In this document: in pieces, positions 16,344 to 25,301 of the stretch
Position numbering within the stretch: position 1 is the stretch's first letter
How the letters are laid out: the number at the start of each line of letters is the position of its first letter
NCBI RefSeq assembly: GCF_027627475.1
Contig: NZ_CP115484.1
Location: forward strand, 1 to 64,000
DNA: 64,000 bases
Source of the DNA: Paenibacillus sp. SYP-B4298
GTDB lineage: Bacteria > Bacillota > Bacilli > Paenibacillales > Paenibacillaceae
Reading direction: 5' to 3'
The notes under the pieces: model-generated
What the model was told of the DNA's origin: nothing
The model's database searches: none
The model's input: the letters and a program-made list of their open reading frames with translations, nothing else
Position numbers and translations under genes: made by a program

Positions 16344-18494
16344 ATGAAAGGCATACGTCGATTCGGCTCTCATACTATCCTGCTATATATAGCGGCTGCA
16401 ATTATTGTTGGTTTGGTTGCAAGCTATGCTATCATCACGGTACCGGACGATCCCAAGTTCGAAAGTGAAGAGGGCATACTGGATCTGACCCAGGCTCATG
16501 TCAGTGAGAATCCGATTAAGTTAAAAGGAGAGTGGGCGTTCTACTGGCAGGAGCTGCTGTCTCCTGAGGACATACAGCTTCGTTCGGCAAGGGACGGAAT
16601 TCATGACCGTTGGATCAGTATCCCGGGCTCCTGGTTAGGAGATGAGTTAGAGGGTCAGCGACTGGAAGGTACAGGCTATGCAACGTTTCGGCTACTCATC
16701 CAGCTTAGCGAGCAGGATCGGCACGAGCGGCTTGCTCTGCGGCTGCCGACTATCTTTCATGCATATACCTTATGGGTGAATGGCGAACGGCTGGCAGAGG
16801 TCGGCACAGTTGGCCCGAACAAGAGCAGCGTGACCCCGCAACTGGCAACAAAGCTTGTATTCTTTCAGCCGAAAAATGACAGGGTGGAGCTGGTGATGCA
16901 AGTAGCCAACTTCCATCATAAGCGAGGCGGCATCACCAAATCTATCGAGCTGGGCGGCAGTGATGTGTTAACGGTCAAGACCAATCTGAAGATCGCCGCC
17001 GAAATGTTCATCACCGCAAGCCTGCTGGTGATCGGTATGTATCACCTGGTGTTGTTCATCCTTCGTCGCAAAGACAGGGCTACATTGTATTTTGGTCTGT
17101 TCACCCTGTTGCTTGGTATCCGATCCTTATTGGTCGGCGAGCACTTGGCTACACAACTGTGGCCTGCTTTTCCATGGGGCTTGCAGTTCAAGATCGAGTA
17201 CCTGATTCTTTGCAGCAGTGCATACATCATCACGATGTATTCGGATTGCATCTTTCCCCGTTATGTGTCGCCTTGGTTTCTGCTTGGCTCACGCATCGTA
17301 ACTGGCGCCTTCTGTATCGTTGTTGCGGTGACCCCTGCACTTATATATACCCAATTATTGCTGATCATCGGTGTGATGATTGTTTTGCATATGGTGTATC
17401 TCATGGTTGGGCTGGTTCAAGCTGCTGTGCGGCGAAGGGAGGGAGCGCTGCTCTTCCTGCTGGTGTCCATGGTTGCTTTAGTTACGGTCATTAACGATTT
17501 TTTATACTACAGCGAATGGTCGTTGATCGGTAACACCTCGCCGCTTGGTCTGTTGGTGTTCACGATCGCACAGATGATCCTTCTGTCTTCGAGATTTACG
17601 AGGACGGCATCGAACGAAGAGAGAATTGCACGTGAGCTGCAGGACGCTAACTACAGGCTGAGCGAAATGAATATGAATCTCGAACGGACCGTGCAGGAAC
17701 GCACACAGGCCTTATCCGCAGCTCATGATGACCTGCGTACTTCCTATGACCAGTTGCTTCACTCCGAGCAAGGGAGGAAGAAGCTCCTTGCCTATATTAC
17801 ACATGACCTGCGCATGCCGCTGTCCAGCATGCTAGGTTATGTAGAAGCGGTGCAGGATCGGGTCAAGCCGGAACGCAATGAACAGTACCTGAAGTATATC
17901 CGAGATAACACGATCAGGATTAACCGCATGATCGAGGAGCTGTCCTTCTTGTCGCATCTGGAGACGGGGCAGGTCTCGTTCCGCATGAAGCCGGTTCAAG
18001 TGATTCACTTTTTGCGTCGTTTCTTTGAACAATATGAGCTGGTGGTGCGTGATGCAGGGTTGGAATTCACGTTGGATACGGGAGAGGCAAACGCTCAACA
18101 ACCTCATCTAGCTGTTGTGGAGATGGATGTGCAACGATTCGAGCAAGCTTTGTTTAATCTGGTGTCGAACGCGATGAAGTTCACCGATGGGGGCGGGCTG
18201 GTGCGTATTGGGTTAGCTGTAGATGAGGTGAATCATTCCCGTTATGCAATCATTAGCGTCCAAGATTCTGGCATCGGTATCCCTCCAGAACAGCTCGAGC
18301 AAATCTTCGATCGCAATTATAAATATTATCGACCGGGAGCGGAGCAGGGAATCGAGGGCAGCGGGCTCGGGCTGGCGATATGCAGGGAAATTGTCCAGGC
18401 ACATGGAGGGACGGTTCGAGCGGAGAGCGACGGCAAGACGGGGGCGATATTCTATATATCGCTGCCTTGTACTGTAGACGAGGGAAGGAGATAG
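16344..18494 (+). CDS. 7TMR-DISM sensor histidine kinase (second copy)
   Basis: The product has 716 residues and the same architecture as the kinase at 13418-15508. It has a membrane anchor, a DISM ligand domain (LKGEWAFYWQELL, then 'YATFRLLIQLS...HAYTLWVNGERLAEVGTVGPN'), seven helices (~210-410), a coiled coil and HisKA ITHDLRMPLSSMLGY (His ~486). The HATPase domain has NAMKFT, DSGIGIPPEQLEQIF and GSGLGLAIC. The FFQPKNDRVELVMQV stretch closely matches YFQPKQEHIELLLQV in its neighbour, so the two are paralogues. The gene lies 4 bases upstream of an OmpR-type regulator, forming a conventional pair. Confidence 0.92.
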   Translation: MKGIRRFGSHTILLYIAAAIIVGLVASYAIITVPDDPKFESEEGILDLTQAHVSENPIKLKGEWAFYWQELLSPEDIQLRSARDGIHDRWISIPGSWLGDELEGQRLEGTGYATFRLLIQLSEQDRHERLALRLPTIFHAYTLWVNGERLAEVGTVGPNKSSVTPQLATKLVFFQPKNDRVELVMQVANFHHKRGGITKSIELGGSDVLTVKTNLKIAAEMFITASLLVIGMYHLVLFILRRKDRATLYFGLFTLLLGIRSLLVGEHLATQLWPAFPWGLQFKIEYLILCSSAYIITMYSDCIFPRYVSPWFLLGSRIVTGAFCIVVAVTPALIYTQLLLIIGVMIVLHMVYLMVGLVQAAVRRREGALLFLLVSMVALVTVINDFLYYSEWSLIGNTSPLGLLVFTIAQMILLSSRFTRTASNEERIARELQDANYRLSEMNMNLERTVQERTQALSAAHDDLRTSYDQLLHSEQGRKKLLAYITHDLRMPLSSMLGYVEAVQDRVKPERNEQYLKYIRDNTIRINRMIEELSFLSHLETGQVSFRMKPVQVIHFLRRFFEQYELVVRDAGLEFTLDTGEANAQQPHLAVVEMDVQRFEQALFNLVSNAMKFTDGGGLVRIGLAVDEVNHSRYAIISVQDSGIGIPPEQLEQIFDRNYKYYRPGAEQGIEGSGLGLAICREIVQAHGGTVRAESDGKTGAIFYISLPCTVDEGRR

Positions 18495-18498
18495 GTGC

Positions 18499-19203
18499 GT
18501 GGATGCTCACAAAATAATGATCGTCGATGACGATCCCCATATATGCGAGATTGTTCAGGTATATTGCGAACGGGAGGGCTTCATAGCCTCCTGCAGTCAT
18601 AGCGGAACCGAAGCGATGAAGCTGCTGAGGTCGTTCGAGCCGGATCTGATTGTACTGGATGTACTGCTGGCGAATGAGAACGGCATAGATTGGTGCAGGA
18701 ATGCGCGTAGCTACACGAATGCGCCGATCTTATTTCTGAGCAGCCGCGAGGAGGACGAGGTGAAGATCAGTGCACTAGCCTATGGCGGCGACGATTATAT
18801 AACCAAGCCGTTCAGTCCTGGCGTGCTTATGGCCAAGATCAAGGCTCATCTTCGCCGGATGTCGGCGGGCAGAAGGGAACAACTGCTGGAGTTACCGGGG
18901 TTGACGCTGGATTTCTATGCACAGTCCGTCAACATCGATAGTAAAACCGTCTTCCTATCAAAGAAAGAATTCAGTCTGCTATCCTATATGGCACAAAACG
19001 TTAATCGTGTCGTCAGTGTCGAGACGTTATTTCAGCTTATCTGGGGAATGGAGAGCTTGGAGGATACGAGAACGGTGGCTGTACACATCAGCAATCTACG
19101 CAAAAAAATCGAGGTCGACCTGACCCATCCGGAGAGAATCATTACGGTTCGGGGGCAAGGATATATGCTGGTTGCCCGAAATACGTCACAGGAGCGGATA
19201 TAG
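18499..19203 (+). CDS. OmpR/PhoB-type response regulator
   Basis: A receiver domain (acidic pair VDDDPH; phosphoacceptor in LIVLDVLLANENG; K in DYITKPFSP) is followed by a winged-helix DNA-binding domain (~130-230, SKKEFSLLSYM, then TVAVHISNLRKKIE and RGQGYML). The GTG at 18499 is the natural start, preceded by GGAAGGAG in the 3' end of the kinase gene. The product is 234 residues and is the cognate regulator of the adjacent 7TMR-DISM kinase. Its targets are unknown. Confidence 0.93.
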   Translation: MDAHKIMIVDDDPHICEIVQVYCEREGFIASCSHSGTEAMKLLRSFEPDLIVLDVLLANENGIDWCRNARSYTNAPILFLSSREEDEVKISALAYGGDDYITKPFSPGVLMAKIKAHLRRMSAGRREQLLELPGLTLDFYAQSVNIDSKTVFLSKKEFSLLSYMAQNVNRVVSVETLFQLIWGMESLEDTRTVAVHISNLRKKIEVDLTHPERIITVRGQGYMLVARNTSQERI

Positions 19204-19334
19204 CGTTCAGATGGCTAGTGTTACAATGTGTGCCGCTAACACCCTACAGCTAGAAGGGCTTGAAGCAGGCTGCTTTATGTTTAGTGAGCCGAACCGTATC
19301 GCAAATATCTATATTTCTGGAAAGAGGGGAAACC

Positions 19335-20021
19335 ATGTCATTCAGCATATTGGTAGTTGAGGATGATGCAGACATTAATCGATTGCTATGCACCGTCCTT
19401 GGCCAAAAGGGGTATCGAACAGAATCGGCGTTTTCTGGAAGTGAAGCAAGGCTGCTTTCATCCATGCGGAGTTATGATTTGATACTGCTAGATCTGATGC
19501 TGCCAGGCATGTCCGGAGAAGAATTATTAATACAACTCCGTAGCCACTCGTATGTGCCAATTATCGTCATCTCAGCCAAGGCGAGCATGAAGGACAAAAT
19601 CAACATGCTTAAAGGGGGGGCCGATGATTATATAACGAAACCTTTTGATAAAGAAGAGATCCTGGCACGGGTTGAGGCGCAACTGCGGCGCTATAAAAAG
19701 TTCATTACTTCTGAGGAAACGTCTGAACGATTGGTTCATCAGGACATTATTATGGATATGTATTCAAGAACAGTACAAGTAGCGGGTAAGCCCGTATCGC
19801 TCACTTCCAAAGAATTTAAATTGTTGGCTATGTTGGTACGATCCCCAGGTAAAGTGTTTACCAGAGAGGATCTGTATCAAGCTGTGTGGCATGACAAGTA
19901 TGCGATCGAAGATAATACGATTAACGTTCATATGAGCAACCTGAGAAGTAAGCTCTCTAAATATAATCCGAATCAAACCTATATCGAAACGGTGTGGGGT
20001 ATTGGGTTTAAATTGATCTGA
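19335..20021 (+). CDS. OmpR-type response regulator of a peptide-antibiotic-type ABC module
   Basis: A receiver domain (VVEDDADI; YDLILLDLMLPGMSG; DDYITKPFDKEE) precedes a winged-helix domain (LTSKEFKLLAMLV, then NTINVHMSNLRSKL and ETVWGIGFKLI). I place the start at ATG 19335, after GAGGGG; the frame stays open to 19260 but lacks a site there. The product is 228 residues. Its neighbours are an ABC ATPase, an ABC-2 permease and a histidine kinase in the same direction, the order typical of bacitracin/lantibiotic sensing and resistance modules, so cell-envelope peptide response is inferred. Confidence 0.9.
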   Translation: MSFSILVVEDDADINRLLCTVLGQKGYRTESAFSGSEARLLSSMRSYDLILLDLMLPGMSGEELLIQLRSHSYVPIIVISAKASMKDKINMLKGGADDYITKPFDKEEILARVEAQLRRYKKFITSEETSERLVHQDIIMDMYSRTVQVAGKPVSLTSKEFKLLAMLVRSPGKVFTREDLYQAVWHDKYAIEDNTINVHMSNLRSKLSKYNPNQTYIETVWGIGFKLI

Positions 20022-20110
20022 CTTTACGAATTCTTTATGTTTATTTATGCTTTGTTAAGGATTTTTGGCTGGCTGATTAGGTAGAGTGGAAGTACGAGGT
20101 GAACATCATT

Positions 20111-21037
20111 ATGCAAAAAAACGACATTATGGTCGCAAAATCATTGATGAAAAAGTACGGGACCTTTACTGCTCTTTATCCCACTACCTTGTCTATAGCC
20201 AAGGGAGAGATTCTTGGGCTGGTAGGCAAAAACGGTGCCGGTAAAACAACACTGTTGAAGCTAATTACAGGTCAATGTCTCCCTACAAGTGGGGAACTGC
20301 AACTGTTTTCGATGTCAACTCCTGATGGACTGCAACAGGGAAGAAAGCGGATGGGCGCAGTCGTGGAGACACCTTGCTTCTACCGTGATATGACAGCTAA
20401 GCAAAATCTGGAGTACTACAGGATACAACGTGGAATTCCCGGTAAAGAAAGTGTGTATGAAGCTTTGAAAGATGTGGGTTTGGCTAATACTGGCGGCAAA
20501 AAGTTCAAGGATTTTTCCTTAGGGATGAAGCAACGGTTGGGACTTGCGCTTGCGCTAATGAATCACCCTGATTTTCTTGTCTTAGATGAACCGATTAACG
20601 GCCTTGACCCGCTTGGTATTGTGGAAATTCGAGAATTGTTGTTGACCTTAAACCGCGAGAAAAATATTACAATGCTTATTTCCGGTCATGTGTTGTCTGA
20701 GCTTCAGAGTCTGGCATCTGTGTTTGTATTTATCGATCACGGGAAATTGATCAAAACGGTGACAGCCCGGCAACTTGAGGAAAGCTGCGAACAATATCTC
20801 AGGCTAGTCGTAGATCGTGAAGCCGCGGCAGCAGCTCTACTGGAAAGACATTTCCCACACATTCACTACAGCATTCAACCGGATAAGTCTATCCATATTT
20901 ATAATTTATTAGAAATGTCGGGTGAATTCAATCGAATACTGGTGGAGAACAATATTCGGCTCTCTAAAATGGAAACGCGAGGAACGAATCTCGAGGATTA
21001 TTTTATATCCTTAGTGGGAGGGACAAAGGATGCCTAA
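20111..21037 (+). CDS. ABC transporter ATPase, BcrA/lantibiotic-immunity type
   Basis: A single ATPase domain has Walker A GKNGAGKTTLL (~39), the signature FSLGMKQRLGLA (~136), Walker B FLVLDEPINGLDP (~155) and the switch His in ISGHVLSEL. The C-terminal extension is typical of BcrA/LanF-type subunits. ATG 20111 is preferred over GTG 20099, because GAGGTG (20095-20101) sits at the right distance from it. The gene overlaps the permease by 8 bases. Together they probably export or remove an antimicrobial peptide from the membrane. Confidence 0.9.
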   Translation: MQKNDIMVAKSLMKKYGTFTALYPTTLSIAKGEILGLVGKNGAGKTTLLKLITGQCLPTSGELQLFSMSTPDGLQQGRKRMGAVVETPCFYRDMTAKQNLEYYRIQRGIPGKESVYEALKDVGLANTGGKKFKDFSLGMKQRLGLALALMNHPDFLVLDEPINGLDPLGIVEIRELLLTLNREKNITMLISGHVLSELQSLASVFVFIDHGKLIKTVTARQLEESCEQYLRLVVDREAAAAALLERHFPHIHYSIQPDKSIHIYNLLEMSGEFNRILVENNIRLSKMETRGTNLEDYFISLVGGTKDA

Positions 21038-21773
21038 TTATTTGAGAAGCGAGCTCTACCGACTTGTTCGCAAAAAGGCGGTTTTTGTCTTTCTGGCACT
21101 CTGCATACTCGGGCCGCTCTTCATAACATTATTGACAGCATCTACGGGAGGCGAGTTATATGCGAATACGGAGGTTACCTTTAAGGCTGCTTTGAGTATG
21201 TGGAGTTTGCCTTTTTTTATTGTTCCAATTTTGGTCAGTTTGCTGGTATCTGATGAATTTACAGATGGAACATTCAAGAATACGGTTGCCTATGGCATAT
21301 CCCGCAGCACTTTTTTCTATGGAAAATGGATCATAGAGATGTTATTATTCATCGTTTCTTGGACGATAACGTATAGTTCACTTACAGCGAGTGTATTTCT
21401 AATATTGCCCAATACCGGAGTGTCTTATTTCCTGGATTTTACACATTCAATCTTTGGTGTATTGCCGCTGCTACTCGCCGCTTTGACGGTTTCACATTGT
21501 CTTTGTTTTTTGACGGAAAAGTCGTTGCCTCATCTGGTGTCCTATGTTGTTATTATGATTGTCCTGCCTGAACTGTATTTCATGTTTGCGAATAGGATAC
21601 CCGCTTTAAAAGAGGTTGTGGAGACACTACCGTTGTTTCCTTATGCTGCGGCAAATGATTTATTTTGGATGAAGCCCAATGGACTGCTGCTCTGCTGGAT
21701 CATTGGAGCATCTTATGTACTCCTTGCTTTGCTGGTCAGCACCAGGCGGGTAATGGTGAAAGAGTTCAAATAA
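21030..21773 (+). CDS. ABC-2-type permease partner
   Basis: This 247-residue protein has about six hydrophobic segments. The first (VFVFLALCILGPLFITLL) follows a cytoplasmic start, and a VSDEFTDGTFKNTVAYGISR stretch is typical of ABC-2 permeases (LanE/LanG and BcrB class). It overlaps the ATPase gene and is followed 20 bases later by the kinase. It forms the membrane channel of the module; the substrate is inferred, not shown. Confidence 0.88.
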   Translation: MPNYLRSELYRLVRKKAVFVFLALCILGPLFITLLTASTGGELYANTEVTFKAALSMWSLPFFIVPILVSLLVSDEFTDGTFKNTVAYGISRSTFFYGKWIIEMLLFIVSWTITYSSLTASVFLILPNTGVSYFLDFTHSIFGVLPLLLAALTVSHCLCFLTEKSLPHLVSYVVIMIVLPELYFMFANRIPALKEVVETLPLFPYAAANDLFWMKPNGLLLCWIIGASYVLLALLVSTRRVMVKEFK

Positions 21774-21793
21774 GACTCAGGGAGCGTGATAAA

Positions 21794-22696
21794 ATGGTAA
21801 CGTTTGTGCTGGCGAGTGCGACGATCCTTTTTGCTACGCTCTATTGGCTGCTCCGCAGATCCGTGAAATTGGCGACGGATCAAATCAAACAAGTCCTAAA
21901 GGATCGACATACTAACCGACGCATTCACCTTCATTCGCCTGACAAGCAGTTAGAAGCGCTATTGGTCGAAGTGAACCATATGATATCTGTTCAACAGGCT
22001 GAACGAATCCTCCATGAGAGGAAGGAAGTACAAATTCGCAAGCAGATTGCCAACATCTCACATGATTTGCGTACTCCACTGACTTCAATACTCGGTTATA
22101 TCGAGCTATTGCAAGAGAAACCTATTTCTACTGAACAAGCTGAGGAATATTTGCTTGTTGTCGAGAAGCGTACAAAAGCCTTGCGTTCACTCATTAGCAG
22201 TTTTTATGAATTATCCCTGATTGAAGCTGGAGATTATCTCTTAGTGCCACAAAAAATTGATCTGCAGGTTCTGTTGAAGCGAGCATTGGCTGATCATTAT
22301 CCGGAAATTTCTGCAGCAGGCTTCGAGGTTGTTCTTGAGCTTGCGGATGAGAATTGCTTTGTGATCGCGGACGAGGAAAGTGTGATGCGCATTTATTTGA
22401 ATGTACTGCAAAATGTTCTGAATCACGGACAACGTTCCTTACACTTGTTTCAGGGAGTAAAGGATGGAAAGCTTGTGACGATGATTTCCAATGAAACATC
22501 ATCCTTGCTGAAGGAAGATCTCCCGCATTTGTTTCAACGAAGCTTCACCGCAAATCGGGCGCGGACGAAGCGCAACACCGGATTGGGGCTGGCGGTCGTG
22601 AAGGGATTGATGCAGCAAATGGGCTATGACGTCCGTGCAGAATATCATGAACCTCTGTTTACCGTTTATTTGGAGTGGGGGGAACGGGAACTATGA
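21794..22696 (+). CDS. Sensor histidine kinase of the ABC module
   Basis: This 300-residue protein has one or two N-terminal membrane segments (VTFVLASATILFATLYWLL) and no large sensor domain. HisKA (NISHDLRTPLTSILGY, His ~90) and HATPase (NVLNHG, RTKRNTGLGLAVVKGL) follow. The N box is degenerate. ATG 21794 is preceded by GGAG; the frame extends back to 21665 inside the permease but without a site. Intramembrane-sensing kinases of this kind usually rely on their ABC partner to detect peptides. It pairs with the regulator at 19335. Confidence 0.9.
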   Translation: MVTFVLASATILFATLYWLLRRSVKLATDQIKQVLKDRHTNRRIHLHSPDKQLEALLVEVNHMISVQQAERILHERKEVQIRKQIANISHDLRTPLTSILGYIELLQEKPISTEQAEEYLLVVEKRTKALRSLISSFYELSLIEAGDYLLVPQKIDLQVLLKRALADHYPEISAAGFEVVLELADENCFVIADEESVMRIYLNVLQNVLNHGQRSLHLFQGVKDGKLVTMISNETSSLLKEDLPHLFQRSFTANRARTKRNTGLGLAVVKGLMQQMGYDVRAEYHEPLFTVYLEWGEREL

Positions 22697-22745
22697 TGCC
22701 AAAAGTCACAGTCGATAATGAAATCGATTCTAGGGGGAATAAACT

Positions 22746-23516
22746 ATGTATAATGAGCTGTTCAAGATCGGGCCAGTAGTCATTTACGGGTATGGATTAA
22801 TGATCGCGCTTGGTATTTTATTTGCTTACCGGCTCATTGATTACCGAGCCACCAAACGCCAGTTCGAAATGTCTCATGTTTTCTCTCTGACCGCTTGGGG
22901 CCTGGTAGGCGGGTTTGCTGGGGCAAAACTATTGTATTGGATGACCGATATCCAAAATATTATGAGTAATCCGGGTAGCCTTCTGAACCTTTCTAACGGG
23001 TTTGTCGTTTACGGCGGAATTATCGGCGGAATCGGGGCTGGTTTAATTTATTGCAGGATGAAGAAAATAAATTTCCTGAAGCACCTGGACCTATTTGTCC
23101 CCTCTCTTGCGTTAGCGCAAGGGTTTGGAAGAATTGGCTGTCTGCTCGCAGGCTGCTGTTATGGCGAAGAAGCACACGGCTGGTTTGGTATTACATTTCA
23201 CCACTCCGAGATTGCTCCGAATGATGTCCCACTAGTACCTACACAAATCATGGAGAGTGTGTTTAGCTTTGGTCTTTGCCTCGTTTTGATTCTTTTGGCC
23301 AAAAGAGTGAATAAAGACGGACTCGTTGCCGCCGCCTATCTCATCCTTTACAGTCTGGGCAGATTTGTTATTGAGTTTTATAGAGGGGATATTATTCGAG
23401 GCCAAGTCGGAGTGCTTTCGACCTCACAATTCATCGCACTGATGGTTGTTCTAGCGACCAGTCTCCTTGTTTTCCTCTCCAGATACCAGAACCGGTTGAC
23501 CGGCAAAAATGTATAA
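22746..23516 (+). CDS. lgt: Lgt-family prolipoprotein diacylglyceryl transferase (divergent)
   Basis: This 256-residue protein with about seven membrane helices starts as Lgt does (KIGPVVIYGYGLMIALGI) and has FVVYGGIIGG and the family signature GRIGCLLAGCCYG, then PTQIMES and GRFVIEFYRGD. Lgt transfers diacylglyceryl to the lipobox Cys of prolipoproteins. Compared with the E. coli signature GRIGNFINGE, the Asn and Glu positions are Cys here, a variant seen in a separate subgroup. The gene lies 49 bases after the kinase and may be co-transcribed. It could be an accessory Lgt rather than the housekeeping one. Confidence 0.82.
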   Translation: MYNELFKIGPVVIYGYGLMIALGILFAYRLIDYRATKRQFEMSHVFSLTAWGLVGGFAGAKLLYWMTDIQNIMSNPGSLLNLSNGFVVYGGIIGGIGAGLIYCRMKKINFLKHLDLFVPSLALAQGFGRIGCLLAGCCYGEEAHGWFGITFHHSEIAPNDVPLVPTQIMESVFSFGLCLVLILLAKRVNKDGLVAAAYLILYSLGRFVIEFYRGDIIRGQVGVLSTSQFIALMVVLATSLLVFLSRYQNRLTGKNV

Positions 23517-23825
23517 ACAGAAATCGCCGGGATCTATCGGTCTTGAATGAAGATGGAAACCACCCTCGTAAATTATTTTCGATATTATCTCAATTATACC
23601 ACATTTTATTGGGTATTAGACTTATTTTAGCTCATTAATTACGAGGAAATCGTAATTATACAAACTGGCAGTGAAGATTCGAGGGTTAATGGAGGTTTAT
23701 TTGTTGTTAAAAATTTCGCCGTTAGTCCTCTTTGCGGAGAACGGTCCTTCAAATAGTGGTAAATCGGAGGGGAGGAGTAAACGTCACTCTAAATGAAAGA
23801 TAATTATTAAGACACTAACTTTTAT
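23517..23825 (+). promoter_or_regulatory. Non-coding gap with a small perfect inverted repeat
   Basis: No gene is supported in this stretch. AATTACGA-ggaaa-TCGTAATT (23637-23657) is a perfect 8+8 inverted repeat that could be an operator or a weak hairpin. A 20-codon open frame from TTG 23701 with GGAGG in front has no recognisable product. Confidence 0.4.
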
Positions 23826-23881
23826 GTAAGTACCTGTACTAAAAGTGCATACTTACTTTGTTGCAGGGTGTGCTTTATACT
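23826..23881 (+). promoter_or_regulatory. HxlR/YodB-type operator overlapping the oxidoreductase promoter
   Basis: GTAAGTA (23826-23832) and TACTTAC (23850-23856) form an inverted repeat around an inner near-palindrome, TGTACT-aaa-AGTGCA. This resembles the known YodB-type sites built from AGTA/TACT half-sites. A -10 TATACT (23876-23881) with a weak -35 at 23853-23858 overlaps the right arm, so binding would block transcription of the gene at 23918. The HxlR gene lies just downstream. Confidence 0.65.
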
Positions 23882-23917
23882 CTAGAAGCAAGTCATCATT
23901 AAGGAGGTCGAATCTGT

Positions 23918-24478
23918 GTGAAGACTCTTATTATCGTATCGCATCCAAACATAGAAGATTCCGTTATTAATAAGCGCTGGATAGAAGAAATCAAAAAATT
24001 TCCTGAAAGGTATACGGTACACGAATTGTATAAGGTTTATCCGGACAGTATCTTTGATGTGGAAAAGGAACAGAAATTAATTGAAGCACATGGCAATCTC
24101 GTTTTGCAGTTCCCCATACATTGGTTTAATTGTCCGCCTATTCTAAAAAAATGGCTGGATGATGTGCTCGAATACGGTTGGGCATATGGCTCAAAAGGAG
24201 ATCATTTAAAAAATCGTAAAGTTGGTTTAGCTGTATCTGCTGGAATTAGAGTAGACAAGTATGGAGAAGAGGGTAAATATCGTTATTCTCTGAAACAATT
24301 ATTAGCTCCGTTTGAAGCCACCTTTCTATACTGTCGTGCAGATTATCGTTCGTTCTTTGCGTTTTACGGAACAGAAAGTGAACCTGGTGAACATGTGCCG
24401 GGTACGGAAGTCAAGACACCTGTAAGTAAATTGGAAAGAAGCGCACAAGATTATTTAAATTTTATTGACAACCTTTAA
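23918..24478 (+). CDS. NAD(P)H-dependent flavodoxin-type oxidoreductase
   Basis: This 186-residue protein is of the flavodoxin_2 (KefF/MdaB/YwrO) family: IIVSHPNIEDSVINKRW at the N-terminus for the FMN phosphate, LVLQFPIHWFNCPPILKKWLDDVL for the flavin ring, and a KVGLAVSAG strand. It should reduce quinones or other electrophiles. The GTG start at 23918 follows AAGGAGG at 23901-23907. It is convergent with an HxlR regulator gene and has that family's type of operator in its promoter, so induction by quinone or thiol stress is inferred. Confidence 0.9.
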   Translation: MKTLIIVSHPNIEDSVINKRWIEEIKKFPERYTVHELYKVYPDSIFDVEKEQKLIEAHGNLVLQFPIHWFNCPPILKKWLDDVLEYGWAYGSKGDHLKNRKVGLAVSAGIRVDKYGEEGKYRYSLKQLLAPFEATFLYCRADYRSFFAFYGTESEPGEHVPGTEVKTPVSKLERSAQDYLNFIDNL

Positions 24479-24503
24479 TTAGGTATCTTTGTTAAAGCTA
24501 TAA

Positions 24504-24540
24504 AAAAGAAGTATTCCCTTGTCTAAGAGATACTTCTTTT
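24504..24540. terminator. Bidirectional terminator between oxidoreductase and HxlR genes
   Basis: AAAAGAAGTAT (24504-24514) pairs with ATACTTCTTTT (24530-24540). A and T runs on both sides suit both convergent genes. Confidence 0.85.
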
Positions 24541-24562
24541 GATTGAAACCAAATAGCTTTGC

Positions 24563-24922
24563 CTATCGTTGCACAGCCTCTAGCTCTGGAGAACTGTTTT
24601 TCTTTCCCCAATCGCACATCATATTAAGCAATGGAATGAGAGTAAGACCACGCTCAGATAATGAATATTCAACTTTTGGAGGTACTTGGGGAAATTCCTT
24701 GCGTATAATAAGCCCATCTGCCTCCAGCTCTTTCAACATAATGCTTAGCGTTTTAAAGGAAATGGTACCAATCCTTCGCTTCAACTCATTATGACGCATA
24801 ACTTTCTGTTCAGCCAGCCAATACATTATAATCATTTTATATTTACCGCCTATTAAGGACAACGTATATCCAAATCCAGTGTCTTTTAGCTCCACGCCAG
24901 TCGGAACACAGGTTTCGCGCAC
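24563..24922 (-). CDS. HxlR-family winged-helix regulator (YodB-like)
   Basis: This 119-residue protein shows the HxlR layout: an N-terminal Cys (METC-type, Cys5), YTLSLIGGKYKMIIMYWL, LKRRIGTISFKTLSIMLKELEADGLI and VEYSLSERG. The N-terminal Cys corresponds to the redox-active Cys6 of YodB/CatR, which senses quinones and diamide. It starts at GTG 24922 with AAAGGAGAG upstream on the minus strand. It is the likely repressor of the convergent oxidoreductase through the operator at 23826-23856, and perhaps of itself. Confidence 0.9.
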   Translation of the reverse strand: MRETCVPTGVELKDTGFGYTLSLIGGKYKMIIMYWLAEQKVMRHNELKRRIGTISFKTLSIMLKELEADGLIIRKEFPQVPPKVEYSLSERGLTLIPLLNMMCDWGKKNSSPELEAVQR

Positions 24923-25049
24923 AAGTTACACTCTCCTTTAGGTACCTATAATACGAGGCATACTATACATATTATAGTGTTACTGAAAGTAGGTAAAGTG
25001 CTTGCTACATATTCTTGTGTCGTAAAGCCCAGTGTAATCGTGTATCTTC

Positions 25050-25298
25050 ATGAAACTTTGCTTAGGTTTCCTTGTCCCGCCCAATCTGTTTGAGGAGAAG
25101 CTGAGGGAAGACTATCTGTTCTGGCACAAAGGGGACGTAGAAGCATTGCCCCTTACGTACCGCTATATTTACGGGACCTGGCTGGTTAAGCACGAGGTTA
25201 CGCTGGCTGGTGGTTTTGATTTTGAGTACTATGGCGAGCGAGCAGAGGAGGCTAAGCAGGCCGATATAAAAATTTATATTCCGCTCTATGAGGGGTAA
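25050..25298 (+). pseudogene. C-terminal fragment of a GyrI-like effector-binding domain
   Basis: The 82-residue frame includes LTYRYIYGTWLVKHEVTLAGGFDFEYYGERAEE and ends ADIKIYIPL. This matches the last ~50 residues of GyrI/Rob-like domains ('...IYGEWLP...GPDFE.Y...DI.IPI'). The first ~35 residues resemble nothing known, no ribosome binding site precedes the ATG, and the beginning of the domain is absent. It is probably the remnant of an AraC- or MerR-type regulator or a stand-alone GyrI protein. Confidence 0.5.
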
Positions 25299-25301
25299 AG
25301 A

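Noticed and set aside
23701-23763. Twenty-codon ORF with GGAGG in front, between lgt and the oxidoreductase
   Set aside because: It is too short and without context. A leader peptide role cannot be supported, and the real promoter lies downstream of it.
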